A DNA stretch of 64,000 nucleotides, taken from the NCBI GenBank assembly GCA_050180485.1, contig JBFXED010000005.1, positions 1 to 64,000 on the forward strand, written 5' to 3'. The notes below the pieces were generated by a model. It made no database searches, had not been told where the DNA came from, and saw only the letters and a list, made by a program, of their open reading frames with translations. This document shows, piece after piece, positions 26,703 to 35,726 of this stretch; position 1 is the first letter of the stretch; every line of letters starts with the position of its first letter. The translations under genes and the position numbers were made by a program. The stretch comes from CADEGL01 sp050180485. Lineage in GTDB: Bacteria > Pseudomonadota > Alphaproteobacteria > CADEGL01.

Positions 26703-29291
26703 ATGGCACAGGTGAAATCGGAAGAATCGGCGGCACCGGCGCGCGAACGCGCGCGGCGCGTGATGCTGGCCCTGCTCAATCCCCTGTTGGTCGGCACGAT
26801 CGGTGTGTTCGTCACGCTATGGCAATGGCACGACGTGCGCGGCTCGATCGAGATGGATGCCCGCCAGCGATTTGAGTCCGAGATAGAGCGCACGCGCCTC
26901 GTCATCGAATCGCGCATGCAGGCTTATGCCGAAGTGCTGATCTCGAGCGCCGCCTTCTTCACCCTGAAGGACCAGGTGTCGCGCGCCGATTGGGGCGATT
27001 ACGTCGCACGGCTCGCCATCAAGGAGCACTTCCCTGGCATCCAGGCCACGGGCTACGCGCAATATGTAACCGCGAAGGACAAGGCCGCGCAGATCGCCGC
27101 CGTCCGCGCCACAGGCCTGGCCGACTACGACATCCGGCCCCCGGGCGACCGCGAAGACTATGCGGTCATTCTCTACAATGAGCCCTATGTCGGTCGGAAT
27201 CAAAAAGTGGTCGGTTTCGATATGGCCTCGTCCGACGTGCGCCGCCTGGCGATGGACCGCGCGCGCGACACGGGCACGCCAGCCGTAAGCGGCCGCGTCG
27301 TGCTGGCGGGCGAGAAGCCCGACGACAAGCCGCCCGGCTTCGTCATGTATATGCCCGTTTTCCACAAAGGCATGCCGACAGGAACGCAAGAAGAGCGCCG
27401 CGCCGCCTTGCGCGGCTACATCTTCGCGCCGTTCCGCATGCAAGATCTGATGGACGGCATCCTGGGCGCGGAACGGCCGATGATTCGTTTCGTTATCTTC
27501 GACGGCGAGACCACCGACCCGAATTCCGTGATGTATGACTGCGAAAGCCATGTGCCCGGCTCGCTGCTACCCATCGATTCGCCGCGCACCCAAACATCGA
27601 CCCTTGAGGTCGCCGGCCGGCCCTGGACGATCCTCTACATGGGCTCATCACGTTTCGACGCGACCATCGACAGGGAAAAGCCCCTGATCGTCCTGATCGG
27701 CGGTCTTCTGATCAGCGCCTTGTTCGCCGCCCTGGCCTGGACCGCGCAGCTGGCGCTTCGCAACGAGCGGCGCTTCCGCGATTTCGCCGAATTGGGGTCG
27801 GACTGGTTCTGGGAACAGGACGACAAATTCCGCTTCACCTATGTGTCCGATCGCTTCACGCAGATCACCGGACACGACACGACCAGCATGATCGGCCGCA
27901 CGGGCGCGGAGTTGGTCGACACGATTTTCGGTTCCAATCCCGAAGGGGCCAAGGTGACCCGTGCCTTGCGCGCCCGGCGAGCGTCGATCGAAGGCATGGA
28001 AGTGCGTCTGCTCGGCACGGATGGGCGCGAACGCGAAGCCATTATGTCGGCCAACCCGATCTTGGATGATCGCGGTCGCTTCATGGGCTATCGCGGCATC
28101 GGGCGCGACGTGACCAAGGAAAAGGAACACCAGCGTGAACTGGAAGCCGCGCGCGAGGTCGCCGAGGCGGCCAATCGCGCCAAATCCGAGTTCCTGGCCA
28201 TGGTCAGCCATGAGATCCGCACGCCGATGAACGCCATCATCGGCATGGGCGGGTTGTTGCTCGACACGGAATTATCGGCCGAGCAGCGCCACTACGCCGA
28301 CACGATCCGCAACGCGGGCGATTCCCTGATAGGCCTCATCAACGACATTCTCGATCTGTCCAAGCTCGAGGCCGGACGCATCGAAATCGAGCAAGAGCGT
28401 TTCGACTTACTGGCCGTCGTTCAGGACGTGGTCGACATGGTGCGGCCGGCAGCGGACCGCAAGCACCTGTCCATCGAGACGCGTATGGACAATGCCATGC
28501 CGCGCTGGTTCACCGGCGACAGCGGTCGTGTCCGCCAAGTGCTGTTGAACCTGGTTTCGAACGCGGTGAAGTTCACCGAGGCCGGTCATGTCCGCATCGA
28601 TGTCCACGCCGCCGCTGGCGCCGACGGTCGCATGGAAATCCGGCTCGACGTGACGGACACCGGCATCGGCATCGCCGAGCAGGATCACGAGCGGCTATTC
28701 CGCCCCTTCTCGCAGGTCGATTCGTCGATCTCGCGGCGCTACGGCGGCACCGGCCTCGGCCTCAGCATTTCGCGCGAACTGGTGCACCGCATGGGCGGCC
28801 AGATCGGCGTCGAGAGCCGGCCCGGCAAGGGCAGCCGCTTCTGGTTTACCCTGTCTTTGCCGCGCGCCGAGCCTCCGCCGCCGATCGCTCTGCCCGTTGC
28901 GGCCGACGCCAATGCGCGGCGCCTGCGTGTGCTGGTGGCCGAGGACAGCCCCACCAACCAGAAATACATCCAGATCGTGCTGGAACGCGCGGGGCATCGC
29001 GTCGATGTGGTGGCCGACGGTCTCGAGGCCGTCGAGGCCATGGGGCGCGTTCCCTACGATGTCGTGCTGATGGACGTTCAGATGCCGGAAATGGATGGCA
29101 TCGAGGCGACGCGGCGCATCCGCGCGATGAGCGGCATGCCGGGCCAAGTGCCCATTGTCGCCATGACCGCCAACGCCAGCGGCGACATCGTCGAACAATG
29201 CATCGCCGCCGGAATGACCGACTACATCTCCAAACCGTTCCGCAGTCAGACCATCGGCGAGCACCTGGCCCGCCTGTTCCCGGCCGCCTGA
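26703..29291 (+). CDS. hybrid sensor histidine kinase with CHASE and PAS domains
   Basis: This 862-residue membrane sensor has a first membrane segment at about 22-40. A periplasmic CHASE-type ligand domain follows at about 60-290 (typical HFPGIQATGYAQYV and YNEPYVGRNQKVVGFDMAS). A second membrane segment lies at about 320-345, then a PAS/PAC domain at about 355-475. HisKA carries His503 in MVSHEIRTPMNAIIG. The ATPase domain has NLVSNAVKFT, DTGIGI and GGTGLGLSI. A C-terminal receiver has phospho-acceptor Asp791 in VLMDVQMPEMDG. CHASE domains in other proteins bind small molecules such as cytokinins; the ligand here is unknown. No separate output regulator gene is adjacent. Confidence 0.94.
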   Translation: MAQVKSEESAAPARERARRVMLALLNPLLVGTIGVFVTLWQWHDVRGSIEMDARQRFESEIERTRLVIESRMQAYAEVLISSAAFFTLKDQVSRADWGDYVARLAIKEHFPGIQATGYAQYVTAKDKAAQIAAVRATGLADYDIRPPGDREDYAVILYNEPYVGRNQKVVGFDMASSDVRRLAMDRARDTGTPAVSGRVVLAGEKPDDKPPGFVMYMPVFHKGMPTGTQEERRAALRGYIFAPFRMQDLMDGILGAERPMIRFVIFDGETTDPNSVMYDCESHVPGSLLPIDSPRTQTSTLEVAGRPWTILYMGSSRFDATIDREKPLIVLIGGLLISALFAALAWTAQLALRNERRFRDFAELGSDWFWEQDDKFRFTYVSDRFTQITGHDTTSMIGRTGAELVDTIFGSNPEGAKVTRALRARRASIEGMEVRLLGTDGREREAIMSANPILDDRGRFMGYRGIGRDVTKEKEHQRELEAAREVAEAANRAKSEFLAMVSHEIRTPMNAIIGMGGLLLDTELSAEQRHYADTIRNAGDSLIGLINDILDLSKLEAGRIEIEQERFDLLAVVQDVVDMVRPAADRKHLSIETRMDNAMPRWFTGDSGRVRQVLLNLVSNAVKFTEAGHVRIDVHAAAGADGRMEIRLDVTDTGIGIAEQDHERLFRPFSQVDSSISRRYGGTGLGLSISRELVHRMGGQIGVESRPGKGSRFWFTLSLPRAEPPPPIALPVAADANARRLRVLVAEDSPTNQKYIQIVLERAGHRVDVVADGLEAVEAMGRVPYDVVLMDVQMPEMDGIEATRRIRAMSGMPGQVPIVAMTANASGDIVEQCIAAGMTDYISKPFRSQTIGEHLARLFPAA

Positions 29292-29315
29292 CGCCATTCC
29301 CGATTGATCTCCCAA

Positions 29316-30701
29316 ATGGAATCGCACGAAGTCGTGGTTGTCGGTGGCGGCGTGGGCGGGCTGGCCGCAGCCTACGCATTGCGCGACCGCGACGTGGTGC
29401 TGTTCGAGGCCGATCAGCGCACGGGCGGCCGGGTCTGGAGCCAGCGGCGGCAACCGTATTGGATGTCCGTCGGCGCGCATATCCTGGGCGGTGCGCAATC
29501 CCCCATGGGACGCCTGGCCGAGGAGTTCGGCTTGGAACTCGCGCCGATCCAGGGCGATCTGGCCGCCATCTGGTCGCGCGGCAAATTGACGCGTGGCGGC
29601 CGGCCGGATCTCTATCCCTTTACCCTCGGTCTACCGCTGGCGGCGCGGCTGTCGATCATCCGCGCCGGCCTGCGCTTCAAGGCCGCCGCGAACCGCGCCG
29701 CGCGCGCGACTCCCGATGCGATTCACGGCGACCGCGCGTTCGACGGCGATTATCCCACCGTCTCCGGCGACGCCGAGATGGACCGGAAAACTCTCGCCGC
29801 GCTGTTAGGGCCGATGCATCCCGCGGTCGCCGATCTGTTCCGCACGGCCGCCAACCGCCTGACCGCGGAGCCGGAAGAGATGTCCGGTCACTTCGGCGCG
29901 GCGTTCCTGGGCGGCATCTGGGCGATGGGAAAGCGCCATACGGTGACGGTCAAAGGCGGTTTGGGCGAGATCGCTCGCAATCTGACCGAACGGCTGGGTG
30001 ACCGCGTCGTCACGGGCGCGGCCGTGCGCGAGGTCCACGCTGGCAGCGAATGGACGACGGTCGAGGTGGAGCAGAACGGCCAAACCCGCACGGTACGTGC
30101 GCGGTATGTCGTCTTTGCCGCGCCCGCATACGTTGCGCACCAAGTCATCAAAGGCCTTCCCCACGACAAGGCCGAGGCCCTCTGCTCCATCACCTATGGC
30201 CCGTATATCGTCATGGCGGCCACGACGCGCGAAAGCGGTCCGATGCCCTACGACGATATCTATGCCGTCGCCGTCGCGGGCCGCACGCTGTCCATGCTGT
30301 TCAACACCGTCAATCCGGTGCGCGTGCCCGGCGCACCGCGCACGCCGGGCGGTACGTTGATGATGTATGCGGGCGGACAACGCGCCGCCGCGCTGCTGAA
30401 CGCGACGGATCAGGAGATTCGCGACCGGCTTCTCTCCGACGTCCATGCGGTTTTTCCCGAGACGCGCGGCCTGATCGAGGAAACCTGGATCCGCCGCCTG
30501 CCCCACGGCTATCCCTATTGGTCGCCGGGGCGGCTGGCCCTGCAGGACGCCATCGCGCGACCGCATGGCAGTATCTACTTCGCCGGCGACTGGGTCGAAT
30601 ACCCTTCGACCGACGCCGCCGTTCGCGCGGGCCAACTCGCCGCCCGTGCGATCCGGCGCCGGCTGGACGCCGCATCGGACGCGGGCCACAATCCGCGCTG
30701 A
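29316..30701 (+). CDS. FAD-dependent amine-oxidase-type oxidoreductase
   Basis: This 461-residue flavoprotein belongs to the monoamine oxidase / protoporphyrinogen oxidase superfamily. The N-terminal Rossmann motif is VVVGGGVGGLAAAYAL, followed by the GGRVWS motif. The C-terminal FAD-closing block is IYFAGDWVEYPSTDAAVRAG. The ATG at 29316 is chosen; a TTG twelve bases earlier is the only other start. Substrate is not deducible. The enolase-superfamily gene follows after 46 bases with a good ribosome site, so the two may form an operon. Confidence 0.88.
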   Translation: MESHEVVVVGGGVGGLAAAYALRDRDVVLFEADQRTGGRVWSQRRQPYWMSVGAHILGGAQSPMGRLAEEFGLELAPIQGDLAAIWSRGKLTRGGRPDLYPFTLGLPLAARLSIIRAGLRFKAAANRAARATPDAIHGDRAFDGDYPTVSGDAEMDRKTLAALLGPMHPAVADLFRTAANRLTAEPEEMSGHFGAAFLGGIWAMGKRHTVTVKGGLGEIARNLTERLGDRVVTGAAVREVHAGSEWTTVEVEQNGQTRTVRARYVVFAAPAYVAHQVIKGLPHDKAEALCSITYGPYIVMAATTRESGPMPYDDIYAVAVAGRTLSMLFNTVNPVRVPGAPRTPGGTLMMYAGGQRAAALLNATDQEIRDRLLSDVHAVFPETRGLIEETWIRRLPHGYPYWSPGRLALQDAIARPHGSIYFAGDWVEYPSTDAAVRAGQLAARAIRRRLDAASDAGHNPR

Positions 30702-30747
30702 TTTTTCCGCGTATTCCTCCGCACTTTATCGATTCAAGGAGACCGAG

Positions 30748-31857
30748 ATGATCTCGCCCATCAAGCGCATCAGCGTTCATGCCGTCCGCGTGCCGATCAA
30801 GGAAGGCACCTACACCATGTCGTTCGGCCGCGCGCTCGACGATTTCGACACCACCATCGTGCGCGTCGACACCAAGGACGGGCTGACGGGCTGGGGCGAG
30901 GTGACGCCGCTGGGCGCGACCTACCTGCCCTCCTATGCCGAGGGCGCGCGTACGGGCATCAAGGAGCTGGCGCCGCATTTGATCGGCGCGGACGCGACCG
31001 GCTTGGAAAACCTCAACCGCCGCATGGACACGGCGCTCAAGGGCCATCCCTATGTGAAGAGCGCCATCGACATCGCCTGCTGGGACATTCTGGGCAAGAA
31101 GGCGGGCTTGCCGGTCTGCCAGCTGCTTGGCGGCCGTTACGACGGCGACGTCAAGCTTTACCGCTCGATCACCAAGGAATCGCCACAGGCCATGGTGAAG
31201 CGTATCAAGGGTTTCCGCGCCCAGGGCTATCGCACCTTCCAGCTCAAGGTCGGCGGCGAGGTGGATATCGATATCGAACGCATCCGCGCCACGGCCAAGG
31301 CGGTGAAGCCGGGCGATCGGCTGATCGCCGACGCCAACGGCGGCTGGCTGCCGCACGAGGCGGCGCGCGTGGTGCGCGCGGTCAAGGATTTGGACGTGGT
31401 GATCGAGCAGCCTTGCGCGCGCTACGAGGAAAATCTCACGATCCGCAAGCGCACAACCCACCCGTTCGTGCTGGACGAGTCGATCGATTCGCTGGGCGCC
31501 CTGATGCGCGCGATCGAGGACGGCGCCATGGACGCGATCAACATCAAGCTGTCGAAGTACGGCGGCCTGACGCGCGCGCGCGTGATCCGCGACGTCTGCG
31601 CGGCCAACGGCATCGCCATGACCATCGAGGACACGGCCTGCACCGACATCACGGCCGCCGCCGTGATCTCGCTGGCTCAGGCGACGCCGCCGGAGCTGCG
31701 CTTCACCAGCACCATCGCCAACGTGAAGATCGCCTTCCGCACCGCCACCGGCGCGCCCCAGGCGAAAGACGGCAAGGCCTCGGCATCGGCCAAGCCGGGC
31801 CTGGGCGTCGAACCGATCATGAAGGTGCTGGGCAAGCCGCTTTATGAGGTGAAGTGA
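30748..31857 (+). CDS. enolase-superfamily enzyme of the mandelate racemase / muconate lactonising group
   Basis: This 369-residue protein starts at ATG 30748 after AAGGAGACCGAG. It has the MR/MLE capping and barrel domains. Metal ligands are Asp195 (IADANGGW), Glu220 (VIEQPC) and Asp243 (VLDESID). Acid/base lysines are Lys167 (FQLKVGG) and Lys267 (NIKLSKYGG). The first Lys of the usual KxK pair is Gln165. The closest functional groups I recall are proline-betaine/hydroxyproline epimerases and cis-3-hydroxyproline dehydratases, which also use a Lys-Lys pair. The exact substrate is unproven. Confidence 0.88.
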   Translation: MISPIKRISVHAVRVPIKEGTYTMSFGRALDDFDTTIVRVDTKDGLTGWGEVTPLGATYLPSYAEGARTGIKELAPHLIGADATGLENLNRRMDTALKGHPYVKSAIDIACWDILGKKAGLPVCQLLGGRYDGDVKLYRSITKESPQAMVKRIKGFRAQGYRTFQLKVGGEVDIDIERIRATAKAVKPGDRLIADANGGWLPHEAARVVRAVKDLDVVIEQPCARYEENLTIRKRTTHPFVLDESIDSLGALMRAIEDGAMDAINIKLSKYGGLTRARVIRDVCAANGIAMTIEDTACTDITAAAVISLAQATPPELRFTSTIANVKIAFRTATGAPQAKDGKASASAKPGLGVEPIMKVLGKPLYEVK

Positions 31858-31881
31858 CCTCGCACGGCAGTTGAACGTCCG

Positions 31882-32037
31882 TCACGCCACCGCCGGCGGG
31901 TTCTGCGGATCCGCCGGCGGCGCGCCCGGCGGCCGGTGCGGCGGAGTTTGATCCGGCGGCAACTCGACCGGCGGCTTGGGCGGCTGGTCGGGTGGCACGG
32001 GCTGGTCCGGATCGGGGCCTGGTTTGGGCGGGCTCAT
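31882..32037 (-). CDS. short proline-rich peptide coupled to an upstream secreted-protein gene
   Basis: This 51-codon frame begins MSPPKPGPDPDQPVPPDQPP and is more than 40% proline, with several PPDQ and PPKP steps. Its ATG overlaps the stop of the preceding gene as ATGA, the same coupling used throughout this window. That overlap is the main argument that it is translated. It has no signal peptide. The sequence resembles detached Pro-rich linkers of envelope proteins. It could also be chance coding in GC-rich DNA at the 3' end of the operon. Confidence 0.45.
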   Translation of the reverse strand: MSPPKPGPDPDQPVPPDQPPKPPVELPPDQTPPHRPPGAPPADPQNPPAVA

Positions 32038-32591
32038 TTCGGCGCCTGGCCCAGTTGGAACGAGCGCAACACTTCCTGCATCCGGATGGCGGCCTGGGGC
32101 GCATCCGGCGCGCCGACCGCGATCTGATAGACGCGGTCGCCATCCACGATGCCGAAACTGCGGTAGTTGCGGCCGCCGCCGGTGGCCTCGACGTCGAGGG
32201 CGGGCAGCTTCTTGTCGGCCGGCTGATAGAGGAACGGCGTGCTGGAGACCGGCGTGGCCTGCACGCGGCTGAGGAAGCTGTCACGGTTGGCCGCCAGCTC
32301 GGCATTCGCGTCGATCTTGGTGCCGGGCGGGTAGTCGGAATAGGCCACCACCACCGTGATGCCCGCGTTGCCGCATTGATAGATCTGCACCGTGCGGGGC
32401 ATCGGCACGCCCTGCTCCTGCCACGTCTCGTGCGAGGGTGGCGTCGGGCACGCGATGGTGAAATCGCCCTCGGACGGACTCAGCTTGACCCAGTTGGCGG
32501 GCATCGCCCAAGCGCCGGTGGAGAGGGCGGCGGCAGCCAGCGCCAAACCCGCGACGGGAAACCGGGAAGACCGACGGTGCCGTGTCCGCAT
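32034..32591 (-). CDS. secreted protein of unknown function
   Basis: This 185-residue protein has a signal peptide: MRTRHRRSSRFPVAGLALAA, cleavage probably after AWA. I chose ATG 32591 because a strong AAAGGAGG stands just upstream; an earlier in-frame ATG lies before that ribosome site. The mature protein starts with SPSEGDFTIACPTPPSHETW, has a second Cys in IYQCGNAG, and ends with MQEVLRSFQLGQAPK, so one disulfide is possible. I do not recognise the family. A proline-rich frame is coupled to its stop. Confidence 0.75.
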   Translation of the reverse strand: MRTRHRRSSRFPVAGLALAAAALSTGAWAMPANWVKLSPSEGDFTIACPTPPSHETWQEQGVPMPRTVQIYQCGNAGITVVVAYSDYPPGTKIDANAELAANRDSFLSRVQATPVSSTPFLYQPADKKLPALDVEATGGGRNYRSFGIVDGDRVYQIAVGAPDAPQAAIRMQEVLRSFQLGQAPK

Positions 32592-32706
32592 GGGGCCTCC
32601 TTTCGCGTTCGCCAAGCGGACCCGTCCGCTTGCGCGGCGCGGGACTCATCTCAACAAACCGATGGAATGCCCTAAGGTTCCAGGGAATTCTCCGTGGAAA
32701 CGCGTA

Positions 32707-33135
32707 TCATTTCTGGCGCCGCACCGTGTTGCAGGCGAGCATCGTAGCGCCTTTGCTATGCTGGCTATAGCACCACTCGAATGTGTTGGCGTCCAAGAGG
32801 ACTCCTTCGGCGGTTCCCACCATGTCCGAGACCAGGACCCGCTTCTTGTCGTGCGCCAGGATGCCGATGATCAGTTCCTTGCCCCTCGGGCTTTCGATCG
32901 TGCCCCAGAAGCGATCCCCCCTCTGCTCGGTGATGTTGAACGTGAAGGTCTGCTCGCTGAGCTTCGGCGTGTTCGGCGGAGTCTTCTCATGGTGCTTGGG
33001 CGCGCCGACCACGATCGCCGAACCCTTGCCGAGCCAGGTGCCCTTCAAGTCCGGATAGGTGTCTTGGGCCAGGGCTGCGCCCGTGAGCGCCATGGCGAAA
33101 ATGCCGGCCAAAGAAATTTTCGCGATCATCCGCAT
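32707..33135 (-). CDS. secreted protein of unknown function
   Basis: This 142-residue protein starts at ATG 33135 after GAGGAGAG. The signal peptide is MRMIAKISLAGIFAMALTGA with cleavage after ALA. The mature part is beta-rich: LKGTWLGKGSAIVVG, FTFNITEQRGDRFWGTI, RVLVSDMVGTAEGVLLD. It ends with two cysteines (WCYSQH and LACNTV), a compact lipocalin-like or avidin-like pattern. The family is not known to me. It lies 17 bases after the polysaccharide deacetylase gene, so it is probably co-transcribed with it. Confidence 0.8.
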   Translation of the reverse strand: MRMIAKISLAGIFAMALTGAALAQDTYPDLKGTWLGKGSAIVVGAPKHHEKTPPNTPKLSEQTFTFNITEQRGDRFWGTIESPRGKELIIGILAHDKKRVLVSDMVGTAEGVLLDANTFEWCYSQHSKGATMLACNTVRRQK

Positions 33136-33152
33136 GGTGCTCTCCTCGAGGT

Positions 33153-34334
33153 TCAGCAATTCGACACTTTTACCATGCCGGCTTGGCCGCCGCAGGCTTC
33201 CATCCGCAGCTTCACGATGGCGCTGACGGGAACCAGCACGAAGCCGCGTTTCTCGATGTCGGGCAACCACTGGGCCAGCGCCTCGACCGTGCCGTCATGG
33301 GGATGGCCGATGGCGATGGCGTGGCCTTGGCGGCGCGCGACCGCTTCCACCTCGGCCAGCTTGGCGCGCACGTTGCCGGTCGTGGAATCGTTGTCCAGGA
33401 ACACATCCCGCTCGGCGAAGGGCATGCCGAGCGAACGCGCGACGGATGGGCCCGCGGTGTTGCCGATGGTGCGCGAATCGAGAAACAGCAGGCCCCGCGC
33501 CTCAAGGTCTTCCAGCACGATCCGCATGCCGGCCACGTCCTGGGTGAATTTGCTGCCCATATGGTTGTTCACGCCGACATAGCCGCCGAAACTGTCCAGC
33601 ATGGCGTCGGCGCGGCGGCGCAGTTCGACCGGGTCTAGGCCGGTCACGATCGCGTTGGGTCCCGGGTTCTCCTTGGCGCTCAAGGGCTCCATCGGCATGT
33701 GCAGCAATAGCTCGTGCCCCACCGCACGCGCGGCCCGGGTCATATGCCCCAGGTCCCTGGCATAAGGCAGGAACGCCATTGTCATCGGCCCGGGCAGGGC
33801 CAGGGCCTGGATCGAGCGCCGGTGGTCGACGCCCATGTCGTCGATCACCACCGCGATCATGGGCTTGCCATCGGTTTCACGCGCGGGCACCGCATAGCGC
33901 AGCCAGGCAGGCTCGCCTGCCGCGCGCGGCGGCAGAGGTGGCATCACGGCATGGGCGGCAGGTTCCACCGACCTGGATGGCGGTGGCATAGCCGGGGTCC
34001 GCGCTGGCGGCGCCGGCTGCCGCAAGGCCGTCTGGATTTCATGCGGCTTGCTGACCGGTGGCTCCTTCTGAGCTGTCAGCGATTCCTTTTGGGCTGCAGG
34101 CGATTCTTTGTGAGCCGTGGGCACCGGTGGCTTCTCCGGCGGCAGTGTGACGGAGACCTGCAGCGGACGCTTCAACTCGGGCTTGATCGGGATCGCGCCG
34201 ACCCCGCGCCACAGCACGGCGACCGCGCACACGGCCAGAACCGTGCCGCACGCAATCCACACACCGCGTCGGCCCGTCCGCGACGGCCGGGTCTTTCTTT
34301 TGGCTCGAGCCAAACCATTCCTCCGCGCGCGCAC
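33153..34334 (-). CDS. divergent polysaccharide deacetylase family protein
   Basis: This 393-residue envelope protein has a basic N-terminus and one membrane segment at about 25-45 (WIACGTVLAVCAVAVLW). A Pro/Lys/Glu-rich periplasmic linker follows, containing three imperfect repeats of the type AQKE-S/P (HKESPAAQKESLTAQKEPP). The catalytic-type domain starts at about residue 155: IAVVIDDMGVDH, LPYARDL, ELLLHMPMEP, GVNNHMGSKF and AIAIGHPHDGTVEAL. These are the hallmarks of the divergent deacetylase (YibQ-like) family, whose substrate is not settled. The His/Asp motifs of the fold are present. Confidence 0.9.
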   Translation of the reverse strand: MRARRNGLARAKRKTRPSRTGRRGVWIACGTVLAVCAVAVLWRGVGAIPIKPELKRPLQVSVTLPPEKPPVPTAHKESPAAQKESLTAQKEPPVSKPHEIQTALRQPAPPARTPAMPPPSRSVEPAAHAVMPPLPPRAAGEPAWLRYAVPARETDGKPMIAVVIDDMGVDHRRSIQALALPGPMTMAFLPYARDLGHMTRAARAVGHELLLHMPMEPLSAKENPGPNAIVTGLDPVELRRRADAMLDSFGGYVGVNNHMGSKFTQDVAGMRIVLEDLEARGLLFLDSRTIGNTAGPSVARSLGMPFAERDVFLDNDSTTGNVRAKLAEVEAVARRQGHAIAIGHPHDGTVEALAQWLPDIEKRGFVLVPVSAIVKLRMEACGGQAGMVKVSNC

Positions 34335-34529
34335 TATAAACGCGGTTGGAATCGCTGACTCTAAAAAAATGCGACGGTTAATTCGCCATAGCTTTGGCGC
34401 GCTTCACTTGGCGGCGTACCGACCGGCCGTGCAAGCACTGGATACCGCCCCTCCCGCACAGGATCGCCATGACCTTCGTGACGTAGGTACTGCGTCCGCA
34501 TGAGTTGGAGACCGCGCCCTAGGCGCGCA

Positions 34530-34727
34530 TCACTTCGCCGCGGGAAGCTCGACCGGCACGCAGTTGCGGCGGCCCGAGGCCACGCAATCCTGCAGCTTCG
34601 CGTTGTCGCGCATCTGCAGCATCAGATAGATGCCACCGATGACGAGGAGAATCGCGATCAGGAGGCCGGCCAAACTCGACCGCGCCTCCGCCTCTTCCCT
34701 TTCGGGCTCGCGTTCGTCGCGCTCCAT
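34530..34727 (-). CDS. small single-pass membrane protein
   Basis: This 65-residue protein starts at ATG 34727. It has a charged cytoplasmic head (ERDEREPEREEAEARSS), one hydrophobic segment (SLAGLLIAILLVIGGIYLML) and a short tail with two cysteines (DCVASGRRNC). No family is recognised. It lies 45 bases after egtD on the same strand and may be read from the egtB-egtD transcript. Confidence 0.65.
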   Translation of the reverse strand: MERDEREPEREEAEARSSLAGLLIAILLVIGGIYLMLQMRDNAKLQDCVASGRRNCVPVELPAAK

Positions 34728-34772
34728 GGGCGCGATTCTGCCGCCCGCACGGCGCGGCGCCAAGGGGGCGCG

Positions 34773-35726
34773 TTAGGGAATGTCGAGAAAATGGACGCTG
34801 AACAAATTGTCGGCGTCGGTCCAGACCCGAGCCGAGCTAAGGCCCGAGGCATGGGCCAGGGCGCGGAATCCGTCTATGGAATATTTATACGAATACTCGA
34901 CATGGATGCGCTCGTCGCGCCGGAACACGAAGGACTCGTGCGCGGCATGCGCGATCTGGGCCTCGGTGCTTTCGAGATACAACTCCACCCGCGACGCCTC
35001 GGGGTTGTAGAAGGCCACGTGACGGAAGAACGCGCGGTCGAAATCGCCGTCCAGTTCGCGGTTGATGCGGTCGAGGAGGTTGAGCGTGAACTCGGCCGTG
35101 ACACCCGCCGAATCGTCATAGGCGCGGTCCAGCACGTCCTTTTCCTTGGCCAGATCCGCGCCCACGATCAAGGCGCCGCCCGAGCCCAACAGCCGCGCCG
35201 CCCGGCGCAGGAAGCGCCGCGCCTCGGACGGTGTCAGGTTGCCGATGGTGGAGCCCGGGAAGAAGCCGACCCGCCGTCCGCCGTTCGCGATCGGCAGCCG
35301 CTCCAAATCCATATAGTCGGCAACGACGGTGTGGACCGGCAGCGCCGGATACTCCGCGGCCAGCCTTGCGCTGGCCTGCCGCAGATAGTCGCGCGAGACG
35401 TCGATCGGAACATAGGCTGCCAAGTCACCAACGGCGTCGAGCAGGATACGCGTCTTGACGCTGGAGCCGCTGCCGAACTCGACCAGCGTGGCGTGCGGAC
35501 CGATCAGCGCGGCCATCTCCCCTGCCCGCGCGTGCAGGATGCCGGTTTCGGTGCGCGTCAGATAGTACTCGGGTAGGCCGCAGATCTGGTCGAACAAGGC
35601 CGCGCCACGCGCGTCGTAAAGATATTTAGGCGGCAACGCCTTGTGCGGCATGGACAGGCCCTTGCGCACGTCGGCCGCGAAGCGGGCATGCTCGGCCTCG
35701 GAGCGTTGCATCAGGACGACGTTCAT
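34773..35726 (-). CDS. egtD: L-histidine N(alpha)-methyltransferase EgtD
   Basis: This SAM-dependent enzyme trimethylates histidine to hercynine, the first step of ergothioneine synthesis. The 317-residue protein has KYLYDARGAALFDQICGLPEYY (family entry; in parts KYLYDARGAALFDQI and CGLPEYYLTRTE), the SAM loop LVEFGSGSSVKT, and GFFPGSTIGNLTP of the histidine site. The late block FVFRRDERIHVEYSYKYS carries the Glu that contacts substrate. The ATG at 35726 overlaps the egtB stop (ATGA); the longer frame upstream lies inside egtB and is ignored. Confidence 0.95.
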   Translation of the reverse strand: MNVVLMQRSEAEHARFAADVRKGLSMPHKALPPKYLYDARGAALFDQICGLPEYYLTRTETGILHARAGEMAALIGPHATLVEFGSGSSVKTRILLDAVGDLAAYVPIDVSRDYLRQASARLAAEYPALPVHTVVADYMDLERLPIANGGRRVGFFPGSTIGNLTPSEARRFLRRAARLLGSGGALIVGADLAKEKDVLDRAYDDSAGVTAEFTLNLLDRINRELDGDFDRAFFRHVAFYNPEASRVELYLESTEAQIAHAAHESFVFRRDERIHVEYSYKYSIDGFRALAHASGLSSARVWTDADNLFSVHFLDIP

